A stretch of 64,000 nt of DNA, from positions 62,001 through 126,000 of the forward strand of contig NZ_QJOW01000004.1 in NCBI RefSeq assembly GCF_009184545.1, written 5' to 3'. The translations under genes and the position numbers were made by a program. Of the stretch, positions 16,449-24,568 are shown one piece after another. Under the pieces are notes generated by a model, which searched no databases, was not told the DNA's origin, and saw only the letters and a list, made by a program, of their open reading frames with translations. Source of the stretch: Halosegnis rubeus. GTDB lineage: Archaea; Halobacteriota; Halobacteria; Halobacteriales; Haloarculaceae. Position 1 is the stretch's first letter. Each line of letters opens with the position of its first letter.

Positions 16449-16907
16449 TTAATCCGCGTTAACTGCGGTGGAGTCCCGTTCTGCACGGCTACTCCGCCAG
16501 TAGCCTTGGGCATACGCGCCGAGGAACATCCCTGCTAGTGCCCAGAGGATGGTGATGTTTCCAACACCGAGACTAGCATAGGCGGCACCGGGACAGATTC
16601 CTGAGAGTCCCCACCCGACGCCGAAGATTGCACCACCAATGAGCACGTTACGGTCAAACGGCTTCAAGCGCCGCTCGTAGCGGTTTCCGGTGAGTGGTGC
16701 GGTTTCTCGGATGCGCGGCAGCAGGGCGAACGCGATGCCGGAGACGATTGCCGCTCCGAACATCACGAATGGGAGTCCCAGGTCCTCGAACAGGAGGAAG
16801 TTCACCACGACCTCTGGTCGTGCCATATGGCTGAACCCGAGTCCGAATCCGAACACTAAGCCGCCAACAAAAATCAGCGGCTTGAACAGCGGATGTCGGT
16901 TACTCAT
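16449..16907 (-). CDS. YeeE/YedE half-transporter B, module B
   Basis: The 152-aa membrane protein matches the module A half B: FVGGLVFGFGLGFSHMARPE in the first helix and GWGLSGICPGAAYASLG as the signature. It overlaps half A by 4 bases, the same arrangement as in module A. The Arg/Ser-rich C-terminus differs, which indicates old divergence rather than a recent duplication. Confidence 0.87.
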   Translation of the reverse strand: MSNRHPLFKPLIFVGGLVFGFGLGFSHMARPEVVVNFLLFEDLGLPFVMFGAAIVSGIAFALLPRIRETAPLTGNRYERRLKPFDRNVLIGGAIFGVGWGLSGICPGAAYASLGVGNITILWALAGMFLGAYAQGYWRSSRAERDSTAVNAD

Positions 16908-17461
16908 GGGCTCACCCCTAGGGCTGCAACGACCTGTGCAGTACCAATAGCTACCGTCAGGAACGTCAATACACCCACTAACGATGTCTTCGATGCCGAT
17001 CCAACCCCGCAGACGCCGTGACCTGACGTACATCCCTTCCCAACGCGGGTACCGATACCCACGAGGATGCCGCCAAGGAAGAGGCGCCACGGCTGGATAT
17101 CAGTCGTCCAGAGTGTGACGCCAGCGACCTCGTACAGCTGGCCGGTCGTTCCGGGTTCATACAGCGGGCTTGTGATGAGACCGGACTGGAACGTCGCGGC
17201 AAACGCGAGCGCTCCAAGGATGATGCCTGCAGTGAAGAGTACTCGCCAGTCTCTTGAGGCGACATACTGTTGGAACCGCGATTGATCGGATACATACGAT
17301 AACGTCGACTCTAAGAATGTACTCGCTCCGGCTGGAATTCCCGTTCCAACATAGATGAGAACGGTCCCAAGTCCAACGAGAAGGCCGCCGACGGCGTAGC
17401 GACTAATCCCATTTGGGAAGAAGTCGGCGGCTGCTTGGAGCAGTACTGGATCAGGGACCAT
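16904..17461 (-). CDS. YeeE/YedE half-transporter A, module B
   Basis: The 185-aa membrane protein carries GKGCTSGHGVCGVGSASKTS and starts with about 10 residues more than its module A counterpart. It also has an inserted loop (SGLITSPLYEPGTTGQLYEV) between helices. It sits 8 bases downstream of the rhodanese-MBL gene, as in module A. It probably works with half B as a thiosulfate-type importer. Confidence 0.87.
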   Translation of the reverse strand: MVPDPVLLQAAADFFPNGISRYAVGGLLVGLGTVLIYVGTGIPAGASTFLESTLSYVSDQSRFQQYVASRDWRVLFTAGIILGALAFAATFQSGLITSPLYEPGTTGQLYEVAGVTLWTTDIQPWRLFLGGILVGIGTRVGKGCTSGHGVCGVGSASKTSLVGVLTFLTVAIGTAQVVAALGVSP

Positions 17462-17469
17462 TGGCGTCG

Positions 17470-18663
17470 TTAGTCACCCGCGAGGGAGTCCTGGCTGGCT
17501 GCGCAGTTGTTCGGCCCGAGCTCAAGAGTGAATGCCTCCTCGTCGTCGACAGCATTCTGGTCGAGATTTGTCGCGATGATGTCCTCGTAGTTGGCCGGCC
17601 GCGGCGGCATGTCCGAGAGGATGAGGTTGACGAATTCGTCTTCGTCCATCGTGAGCGCATCCATCTCCCCGACGAGTTCGCCGATGGGCGCGGTGTACGT
17701 GCCGTCGTCGGCCGGCTCGGCGGCGTCGCTGAAATGTGCGCCACCGATGAGCGTGTCGTCGGGCAGTGACAGCACGCGCTCCTGCAGCGACTCGTAGAGC
17801 ATTCGTGCGGCGTCAGGCGCCCCGTCGTCACCCTCTTCCAGGTCAGGGCGGGCGACGCTCTCGATGAACAGCCCGTCGCCCGTCGCGAGCAAGCTCTCAT
17901 CTAGGAGGTACGACGTCATCCCAGTCGTGTGGCCAGGTGTGGCGACCGTCTCGATGGCCGCGTCGCCAATCTGGAACGTGTCGCCGTCCACGGCCTGCGT
18001 CAGTTCGTTCGCGTACGTGACGCCGCGGTCGACGGCAGCCTCGGGGATGACGCCCTCGACGCCCTCGTCGTCAATGTCGCGCACACCCGAGATGTGGTCA
18101 GCGTGGACGTGCGTGTCGAACGCATACTTGAGGTCGATATTGAGCTCATCAGCGTCATCAAGGTAGCGATCGGTGAAGGCGCGCAACGGGTCGATGATGG
18201 CAGCTTCATCGTCATCGTATAGGAGATATCCGAGACATCCCGAAGATGGGCGCTGGTACTGGATGAGGGTCCCTTCCCCATCGTATCGTTCGACCTCGAC
18301 GGCCTCGTAGATACTGGCCCAGCCATTCATGCCGTCTTCGAGATGATCGACATCGTATCCGAGTTCTACGAGCGTGCCCGCGACGTATTCGCTGGCACCA
18401 CCCTTGGCACAAAGCACCGTCAGCTCGCGGTCATCCGGTATCTGGTCGAGCACCTCGGTGTCGATGTCGTCCTCGAGGAACTCGAAGTAGGGGATGTTGA
18501 TTGACGTGACGTTGTCGCCGCTAATCCGCCACTCATCGTAATCCGATTGCATACGCGCGTCGAGGAGCGTGATGTCCTCGCCGGCGTCGATGCGGTCTTT
18601 GAGCGATTCTGGGTCGACTGATTCGACCTCGACATCCGGAGTCGGGAAGTCGTCTGCGTTCAT
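17470..18663 (-). CDS. Rhodanese-metallo-beta-lactamase fusion, module B
   Basis: This 397-aa paralogue of the 8869 gene has the rhodanese catalytic Cys85 in LTVLCAKGGASE. The MBL metal site is at residues 185-190 (DTHVHADHISG), and the same MPPRPANYEDII tail and LGPNNCA ending are present. The two proteins are clearly homologous throughout but differ at many positions. It should oxidise or cleave a persulfide in the cytoplasm. CAATACTA lies 65 bases upstream of its ATG. Confidence 0.88.
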   Translation of the reverse strand: MNADDFPTPDVEVESVDPESLKDRIDAGEDITLLDARMQSDYDEWRISGDNVTSINIPYFEFLEDDIDTEVLDQIPDDRELTVLCAKGGASEYVAGTLVELGYDVDHLEDGMNGWASIYEAVEVERYDGEGTLIQYQRPSSGCLGYLLYDDDEAAIIDPLRAFTDRYLDDADELNIDLKYAFDTHVHADHISGVRDIDDEGVEGVIPEAAVDRGVTYANELTQAVDGDTFQIGDAAIETVATPGHTTGMTSYLLDESLLATGDGLFIESVARPDLEEGDDGAPDAARMLYESLQERVLSLPDDTLIGGAHFSDAAEPADDGTYTAPIGELVGEMDALTMDEDEFVNLILSDMPPRPANYEDIIATNLDQNAVDDEEAFTLELGPNNCAASQDSLAGD

Positions 18664-18727
18664 CTTGTGCGGTCATTTCTATCGGTGGGATACAGAAAAG
18701 CGTTTGCATAGCAATTCAACTATTAAA

Positions 18728-18890
18728 CAATACTACACTTGCTCAACCCACTGCTCAAATTCATAAAGTGGCTTTAGATGGTTGTATGAGGCGTATAGAC
18801 TACTTATTCCGTTAGCACAGAAGTCCATGTAGTGCACAATAATCGATATGCTTTTACTCCCAAAGCCAATATTGTGTGGTAGCTCCAATA
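18728..18890. promoter_or_regulatory. Divergent control region between rhodanese-MBL and TusA
   Basis: CAATACTA (18728-18735) lies near the rhodanese-MBL promoter. TTGTGT-N7-CCAATA (18872-18890) lies 24-42 bases before the tusA ATG. GTGCACAATAAT (18832-18843) recurs at 23328 near the module B methyltransferase start. The divergent layout mirrors module A. Confidence 0.45.
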
Positions 18891-18913
18891 CAGACTAACG
18901 GAGCAGATAACCA

Positions 18914-19159
18914 ATGAGTGTAGAATTCGACATTGCGGAGACGCTTGATGTGAAAGGTGAATCGTGCCCGATGCCAGTAGTGAAGACCAAATCAACGATT
19001 GATGGTCTCACTCAGGGAGAGGTACTTGAGGTCCTGGCGACGGATTCGGGGAGTATGAGCGATATTGACGGCTGGGCGGATGGTACCGATGGCGTCGAGC
19101 TCATCGAACAGCAAGAAGGAGACAGCGTGTACAAACACTACGTGCGCAAGACCGAGTAA
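18914..19159 (+). CDS. tusA: TusA-type sulfur carrier, module B
   Basis: The 81-aa protein has KGESCPMPVVKTKSTIDG with the reactive Cys at residue 18. Its ATG is 2-3 bases upstream spacing from the DsrE-like gene that follows, as in module A, and the operon is divergent from rhodanese-MBL. It would pass sulfur between the rhodanese domain and the DsrE-like partner. Confidence 0.9.
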   Translation: MSVEFDIAETLDVKGESCPMPVVKTKSTIDGLTQGEVLEVLATDSGSMSDIDGWADGTDGVELIEQQEGDSVYKHYVRKTE

Positions 19160-19161
19160 TA

Positions 19162-19734
19162 ATGAGTACGGACACCCCTGACGCGCCGACTGGCGACGTG
19201 CCATCGCGTGCGGAGCTGGCCGCACGTGTTGACGAACTCGAGACCGCTCTCGCTGACGCTACCGATGAGGAAGGGCAAAAGAAGATGAGCATCATCGCCA
19301 CGAAGGGAACGCTCGATATGGCGTATCCCCCGCTCATTCTCGCCAGCACTGCGGCCGCCTTCGGGTACGAGGTGACGGTTTTCCACACCTTCTGGGGGCT
19401 AGATATCCTCCATGAAGAGCGTTCGAAGAACCTCAAGCTCAGCTCTGTCGGGAATCCCAACATGCCTGTTCCGAACGCGGTTGCCGCGCTGCCGGGGATG
19501 GACCGGGTCACCACCAAAATGATGGAGCGGAAGATCGACGACAATGACACCGCAACCATTGAGGAACTCATCGAGACGAGCCTCGATATGGGTGTGGAGT
19601 TCCAAGCCTGCCAGATGACCATCGACCTCATGGACTACGATGAGGAGAACTTCTATGATGGTGTGACCACCGGAGTTGGTGCAGCAACCGCACTCCAAGA
19701 TATGGCCGATGCAGATATCCAGCTGCTCGTCTAA
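19162..19734 (+). CDS. DsrE/DrsH-like sulfur relay protein, module B
   Basis: The 190-aa protein has an N-terminal helical extension (residues 10-36) and the same core as its module A paralogue: TKGTLDMAYPPLILASTAAA, VFHTFWGLDILHEE and the single Cys in EFQACQMTIDLM. The end ADADIQLLV is also shared. It probably forms a complex with TusA. Confidence 0.87.
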   Translation: MSTDTPDAPTGDVPSRAELAARVDELETALADATDEEGQKKMSIIATKGTLDMAYPPLILASTAAAFGYEVTVFHTFWGLDILHEERSKNLKLSSVGNPNMPVPNAVAALPGMDRVTTKMMERKIDDNDTATIEELIETSLDMGVEFQACQMTIDLMDYDEENFYDGVTTGVGAATALQDMADADIQLLV

Positions 19735-20103
19735 GCAGTAGATCTCTGATTTCTCCCATCGTTGGCGTTCTGGAGCCGTACCGTCTATGCTGTCGGTTTC
19801 ACAAATCAAGAGCTGGATGCATTGCTTACCGATCTGGCTCAGTCACCAATCGGCCACTGGTGTCGGCAGGGTCGTATCTTCAGAATTTGTAGGTCTCGAA
19901 GCGCACTCAGGGGGGAGTATGGTCCAAGTGCCATCTCGGTGCGGTGTCACAACCTTCCTCTGACGTTACCCGAACTGCGTCTGCACCTGTTCGCTCACAT
20001 TTACCGGAGTTAACCATTTTGCCAGTGTGTCTATCCTATATGAAAGTGTATACCTGTGTTCAAGAAAGAGCGAGAATATCTCAACGCGGGTACACGGACA
20101 TCC
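19735..20103. other. Intergenic stretch with no recognisable gene
   Basis: Short open frames exist on both strands, but none has a convincing start, composition or family resemblance. It separates the TusA-DsrE operon from the convergent aminotransferase gene. Confidence 0.5.
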
Positions 20104-21222
20104 TCAGTCCCACTCCGTCTCCAGTTCGTGTATCAAATCCGCAATCTCGGTAGACGTATTCACCGCATGGACTGATGCACGGATTGCGTTCGGTGAGGGT
20201 AACGACCGAACAACAATACCCCTCGAACTGAGCCGATTTACTGTCCGTTCTGGGGCCTCAACTTCGATTGTCACAAGTCCAGACTCTGGGTCGGTCGGGC
20301 TGTGGAGCTGTTCGTCAGGCACTCCATCAACCAACTGCTTGGACAGCAGCTGAATCCGGTCTGCAATGCGGTGGACGCCGACCTCATCAATTACATCAAT
20401 TGCTTCGGCCAGCGCAACATGTGAAGCCGGATTGGCTGACCCGACTTCGAACCGACGAGCGCCCGGAGAGAATTCATACGGGTCTGAACTTGGTGTTTCA
20501 ACGCCCCGGTAACCGATACTTGAGGGTTTCAGTTTTTCTGCAGCTTGGTGGTCGACATACAGTACCCCACCACCCCACAGCCCTAGGAGCCATTTGTGAC
20601 CGGCAGCTGCGACTGCATCAGCCCCCCATTCGTTGACATCCATCGGAAGCTGCCCTGGCACTTGTACAGCATCAACGAGGACGAATGTGCCAGCATCATG
20701 GGCAATCTCGACGAGTTCTGTGACCGGTAATTGAGTCCCATGAGTCCAGGTGACTGCACTAAAACAGACTAACTTTGCATTACTGACTGCATCGGTGAAC
20801 GTATCGGCATCAAGCCGTCCGTGGTCGGTTTCGATTACTTCGACATCGACACCCTGTTGAGCTAACCGCTGCCATGGAAGGGTCACCGCTGGGTGTTCAA
20901 GATCAGTCCGGACGACCGTGTCTCCCGGCTCCCAGTCGATCGCGTTTGCGATTGCGTTGATTCCAGCAGAGGTACTCTCGGTCAGCGCAACCTCACTCTG
21001 TTGGGCACCGATGAACGCGGCAGTTCGCTCGCGCACTTGATCATACGTCTCAAACGCAATCTCGTATGGATCTCTCCGACTGTTCGTGTCGTATTCGTGC
21101 GTTTGTATGAACTCATTGGCTGCATCGACAACATACTGTGGACTCGGCCCATGTGCGCCGAAGTTCAGGTACGTATCTTTCTGCAGCGCAGGAATATCCG
21201 CACGGAGTTCTTCTGGGTCCAT
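20104..21222 (-). CDS. Class V (PLP) aminotransferase, cysteine-desulfurase-like fold
   Basis: The 372-aa enzyme has fold-type I features: TESTSAGINAIANAI, the cofactor-binding VDAVQVPGQLPMDV and the PLP lysine in AAGHKWLLGLWGGGVLY. It looks like the NifS/SufS or isopenicillin-N-epimerase-like branch. I do not see the usual C-terminal active-site Cys loop of desulfurases (the matching region reads RSLPSPNAIRASVHAVNT), and the only Cys is in LVCFSAV. It may be a lyase or epimerase rather than a desulfurase. It lies 14 bases from the second thioredoxin. Confidence 0.82.
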   Translation of the reverse strand: MDPEELRADIPALQKDTYLNFGAHGPSPQYVVDAANEFIQTHEYDTNSRRDPYEIAFETYDQVRERTAAFIGAQQSEVALTESTSAGINAIANAIDWEPGDTVVRTDLEHPAVTLPWQRLAQQGVDVEVIETDHGRLDADTFTDAVSNAKLVCFSAVTWTHGTQLPVTELVEIAHDAGTFVLVDAVQVPGQLPMDVNEWGADAVAAAGHKWLLGLWGGGVLYVDHQAAEKLKPSSIGYRGVETPSSDPYEFSPGARRFEVGSANPASHVALAEAIDVIDEVGVHRIADRIQLLSKQLVDGVPDEQLHSPTDPESGLVTIEVEAPERTVNRLSSRGIVVRSLPSPNAIRASVHAVNTSTEIADLIHELETEWD

Positions 21223-21236
21223 GGTTGGGAGTCTGC

Positions 21237-21575
21237 TTATGCAGTATACTGTTTAATCAGGTCCGTGAGCGACTCCTTGCGTTGGCTACCACGAAGTCGC
21301 TTCACCGGGTTCCCTGAGACGAACAGGACGAACGTGGGTGTACTTTGGGCACCAAACTCAATCGCGGTCTCGAGATTCGTTTCGATATCCACTTTCACGA
21401 CTGCCGCATCAGTTTCGCGTGATAGGTCCGCAAGGACTGGCTCCATCTGTGTACACGACCCGCACCATTCGGTGTAGAACTCGACGAGGGCGACATCTTC
21501 CTCACCGACAATAGTGGTTAACTCACCGCTTTCAAGTGAGCGAACAGTACTTGCTCCGGTTGACTGTGCTTCCAT
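21237..21575 (-). CDS. Thioredoxin-family protein with WCGSC site, module B
   Basis: The 112-aa protein has the thioredoxin fold with an unusual active site EWCGSCTQ (Cys38, Cys41) in place of WCGPC, and the cis-Pro in GAQSTPTFVLF. The Ser next to the second Cys should change the redox potential. ATG 21575 is used; GTG-type starts upstream enter the operator. It is probably cotranscribed with the aminotransferase. Confidence 0.86.
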   Translation of the reverse strand: MEAQSTGASTVRSLESGELTTIVGEEDVALVEFYTEWCGSCTQMEPVLADLSRETDAAVVKVDIETNLETAIEFGAQSTPTFVLFVSGNPVKRLRGSQRKESLTDLIKQYTA

Positions 21576-21608
21576 CAGTAGCACATACGCACCGCTCAGT
21601 TAATAGTC

Positions 21609-21627
21609 TTGTGTATATTATACAATA
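21609..21627. promoter_or_regulatory. Operator-like repeat upstream of the WCGSC thioredoxin
   Basis: TTGTGT, a 7-base spacer and ACAATA occupy exactly the same distance (34-52 bases) from the start codon as the palindrome of the other thioredoxin gene. The right half is imperfect. Confidence 0.45.
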
Positions 21628-21753
21628 CAGTGAACCATGAAGGAGCTCGCCCGGACAAAGGAGACGTAGAACTGCCACCAGTTTGCCTGGGGCCCCTATC
21701 GTCCCATACCAGTCTGAATAGTCAATTACAGAACAGCGACAAGCGTGAGAAGG

Positions 21754-22146
21754 CTAATCTTGAGGAATCGAATCTTCGTCAGTCGGGTATTCACATCGGT
21801 GAAGTAGTTGTCTTGTGACGGAATACCAGTCGTTCAACAGCGTCTGCATATCCTGTGCAATCTCGGCTGGCTCTCGGAGTTCGTACTCATAATGATAGCC
21901 GTTGTTGTCTTTCACCCTCTGTTGAACCACGATATCTCGCTCTACGAGCCGCGACAGAGATCTGTGTGCCGTTGACCGGTTACATCCAAGTTGGGTCGAT
22001 ATATCCTCGGTGGTGTTCGGTTCTGATGCTTGGTGTATTAATTGAAATACGGCTTTGTCTCGGTCGTTGAGGCCGTAGATACAATCTAGTAACTCGGGAG
22101 TGTGTAATTCGGTGCTTAGTCCTTCACTGACTGATGTGATGGTCAT
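21754..22146 (-). CDS. Winged-helix regulator, third paralogue
   Basis: The 130-aa protein shares the winged helix (TEDISTQLGCNRSTAHRSLSRLVERDIV) and the terminal AQDMQTLLNDWYSVTRQLL helix with the other two regulators. Only the second of the two N-terminal cysteines is kept (ELLDCIYGLNDRDK), and a new Cys lies in the recognition region. Its sensing may therefore differ. ATG 22146 aligns with the paralogues; the upstream 25 residues are hydrophobic and unlikely. Confidence 0.78.
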   Translation of the reverse strand: MTITSVSEGLSTELHTPELLDCIYGLNDRDKAVFQLIHQASEPNTTEDISTQLGCNRSTAHRSLSRLVERDIVVQQRVKDNNGYHYEYELREPAEIAQDMQTLLNDWYSVTRQLLHRCEYPTDEDSIPQD

Positions 22147-22304
22147 TAACGGATATATTGGGCCAACGGCAATGAAGGTTATTCTGTAAAATCGCAATAC
22201 TGTGGCAGTCATGATCTCCAATATATTTTGAAACGGCCGATATACGTCTTAGAGGCGAATTCTCTCGAAAGAGATTTGTATTGTACATCCACTATACTAC
22301 ATAG

Positions 22305-22745
22305 ATGTCAGTTCCGATTAACCCCGAAAACATTGATCCAGAAGATATCGGCGAGGCCCGTGCTACACTCAACATGAGCCATGAAGACGCGATTGAGCAC
22401 GTCCGTCGTGTATTTACAGATACCGGGTTCGGTGTCCCGGTCGAATTTTCACCCTCTGAGATGCTCAACGAGAAGATCGACGCGGGCCGCGATCCGTACT
22501 ACGTACTTGGTGCCTGTAATCCATCAGTTGCCGACCGCGCGCTCGAAGCCACTGATAACAAACTCGGAGCGCTCATGGCTTGTAACGTCGTCATATGGGA
22601 AGAAGACCCGGGTACACAGATCGTATACCACACCTCGATTATGCGTATTGCCCGGCTAATTGGGATGGCGCCGGATAATGAAGAGATGGCAGATATCATC
22701 GCCGACACGGGTGAGCTCGTCGACGAAGCATTCGAAAATCTGTAA
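22305..22745 (+). CDS. DUF302 domain protein
   Basis: The 146-aa protein fits DUF302: a central segment DPYYVLGACNPSVADRALEA, and GALMACNVVIWEED with the family's conserved cysteine region. DUF302 proteins accompany sulfur-oxidation and thioredoxin genes in many prokaryotes, though no activity is established. It is preceded by an AT-rich stretch TTGTATTGTACAT. It is convergent with the methyltransferase. Confidence 0.85.
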   Translation: MSVPINPENIDPEDIGEARATLNMSHEDAIEHVRRVFTDTGFGVPVEFSPSEMLNEKIDAGRDPYYVLGACNPSVADRALEATDNKLGALMACNVVIWEEDPGTQIVYHTSIMRIARLIGMAPDNEEMADIIADTGELVDEAFENL

Positions 22746-22766
22746 CACGGGAGAACCGCTGTCGTC

Positions 22767-23327
22767 TCAGTCTGGTGAGGCTATCACAAGAAATGTATCT
22801 GAACGCATCGCCTGGAAAGAAACGTCGAATCCCGCGGCGTTGAGTTTCGTAGTTGTCTCGTCGATATTATATCGCTCATCAACTGGTGGTCCGGCATTTC
22901 CTGGTCCGTCAGCTGCCCAGTCGAATATAACCAGCTTTCCGTCCAATACGAGCACACGTCTTAGCTCTTCCAGAGCGGCTTCACTCGCAAACTCATGGTA
23001 CGTCATCGTTGACAACGCCGCATTCAGCTCATCAGTCTCGAATGGCAACTCCTCAATCCCAGAGCGGACGAGGTCAACATTCTCGGGGACTCCCTTCTCT
23101 CGATAGAATTCATGCATCTCCTCCTGGATATCGACGGCATAGACATGGCCAGACACTGGCGCAATCACATCGGTGAAGAACCCAGTCCCACTTCCTAGAT
23201 CCGCGACTGTCGTCTCTGATGACGGCTCAAGCGCCCACAACAGTTCCTCTTCTGAAATACGTCGATACCGTTTCGATGCATCCTCAAGCTCCGCTGCTCC
23301 ATCTGCATCAAATGTATGATGTCCCAC
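22767..23327 (-). CDS. Class I SAM-dependent methyltransferase, sulfur module B
   Basis: This 186-aa paralogue of the 7240 gene has the same GHHTFDADGAAELEDAS start, motif I VADLGSGTGFFTDV, the VDIQ loop and STMTYHEFAS. The start is taken as GTG 23327 to match the paralogue (GTG 23333 is also possible). Its recurrence with the sulfur genes in both modules suggests a function in the pathway; the substrate is unknown. Confidence 0.8.
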   Translation of the reverse strand: MGHHTFDADGAAELEDASKRYRRISEEELLWALEPSSETTVADLGSGTGFFTDVIAPVSGHVYAVDIQEEMHEFYREKGVPENVDLVRSGIEELPFETDELNAALSTMTYHEFASEAALEELRRVLVLDGKLVIFDWAADGPGNAGPPVDERYNIDETTTKLNAAGFDVSFQAMRSDTFLVIASPD

Positions 23328-23372
23328 GTGCACAATAATGGGCGTGTCGTGATATACTTGACGAGCCAGCCT

Positions 23373-23804
23373 TCACCACGTAATACCGCCAATAACCAGA
23401 TTTGCTACGAATCCGATTGAGAACAACATCGGTGCAGTCAGCCTAATCTTTCCATTCCACATCGTTGCAATCCAATTGAATAGCTTGACGGCTGTTGGTA
23501 TCGCAATCGCGAGGGTAATCGCCATGAAACTCGCCCGAATGCGGGGGTCAACGCCGGAGGAGAACATGTGGTGGGCCCACACGCCGAAGGAGAGTACACC
23601 GATTGCCAGTGTCGAATAAATAACGAATTTATATCCGAAGAGCTCTCTCCCCGGGAACTTCGGAATAATCCATGAGACAAGCCCCATCGCTGGGAGAATA
23701 AGGATGTACACCTCGGGGTGTCCCCAAAACCAGAACAGGTACGCCACCACCACAACAAGGGCGACTCCCATCAGTACTGTCCCAGCCAATTGTTCGCCTG
23801 CCAT
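23373..23804 (-). pseudogene. Fragment of cytochrome c oxidase subunit I
   Basis: The 143 codons cover the central part of a heme-copper oxidase subunit I. FWFWGHPEVYILILPAMG (a copper B histidine region) is followed by FGVWAHHMFSSGVDP with the paired His and PTAVKLFNWIATMW. A complete subunit is about 550-600 aa; both the N-terminal 230 and C-terminal 200 residues are gone, and the frame ends at TGA right after GGITW. No partner oxidase genes are nearby. Confidence 0.8.
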
Positions 23805-23992
23805 GGATTTCGTTCATACAGGGGTAGGGATATTCCCACGGTTGGTGTAGAACAAGTCTACATCTTTCTGTGAATCTAGCCGTTGTAATCGTGCGGTATT
23901 TGAACAACAGTACCTAGAGGGAAAGTCGCTTAGTGGCCTTTTGTGTGTTCTGTACGTCTTGAATATTGTTGAAAGTTTGCAAACCAACAGAA

Positions 23993-24001
23993 CAATTTAA
24001 G
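23993..24001 (+). promoter_or_regulatory. TATA box for the DUF2892 gene
   Basis: CAATTTAAG with an upstream AGAA BRE-like stretch lies about 27 bases before the ATG at 24026. Confidence 0.45.
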
Positions 24002-24025
24002 ATGCCAGACCTCGTGGCATAGTGT

Positions 24026-24250
24026 ATGGAAACAAACGTCGGCTCAGTAGATCAGAGCGTACGTACTGCCCTCGGAGCATTTGCAGGTGGTCTCTCTTTA
24101 GCTGTCCTCGCTGGACAGGTAGGACTCCCGATGATTGCTGCTCCAGTGCTTGGCGTTGTCGCACTCGTCGCACTGTTTACAGCAGCGACCAAGTCCTGTG
24201 GTGTTTACTCAGTACTTGGTGTCAGCACTTGTCCGAGAGACGCACGATAG
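24026..24250 (+). CDS. YgaP-type / DUF2892 small membrane protein
   Basis: The 74-aa protein has METNVGSVDQSVRTALGAFA, two close hydrophobic helices (residues 18-31 and 36-54) and a C-terminal KSCGVYSVLGVSTC. This matches the DUF2892 family, the membrane-anchor half of rhodanese protein YgaP. It may belong to the sulfur module, tethering a rhodanese. The end of the gene abuts a TnpB fragment. Confidence 0.82.
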   Translation: METNVGSVDQSVRTALGAFAGGLSLAVLAGQVGLPMIAAPVLGVVALVALFTAATKSCGVYSVLGVSTCPRDAR

Positions 24251-24480
24251 ACCGTCAGTGAACTACCCTACTCACTCACCGCTGACGCGGTTCGCTCCTT
24301 GAGGGTAGGGCTTCCTGATTCCACGACGCGCTTTGCAGACACGGAGGTGTCCACAGGGAGTGCAGTCCCCACAGGCGTTGATTCGGAATGTCCCACCCCT
24401 ACATCGTTGAGGCCGCGAGAACGGATGTTCCACACCGCGTTTGCGTCCCTGTCCGCCTCAAACCCGCAGCCATGCCTCGA
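24251..24480 (-). mobile_element. C-terminal TnpB fragment with right-end sequence
   Basis: On the minus strand the frame reads CGFEADRDANAVWNIRSRG, the third RuvC catalytic aspartate region of TnpB. The typical variable tail follows (GTALPVDTSVSAKRVVESGS) and then a stop at 24268. The TnpB right-end hairpin (CTCACTCACCGCTGACGCGG and the flanking ACCCTAC/GTAGGG arms) lies at the end. The N-terminal 330 residues are missing, so this copy is inactive. Confidence 0.75.
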
Positions 24481-24568
24481 ATGAGTATTAGATATATGGA
24501 ATGAACATACCAGTAGTGAGGTTTGCAGGCACAACGTCTATTTCTGTTCGTGGGTCCACTTGGCTTAG

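Noticed and set aside
19762-20013. 83-aa plus-strand frame after the DsrE-like gene
   Set aside because: No plausible start signal, mixed composition and no resemblance to a family.
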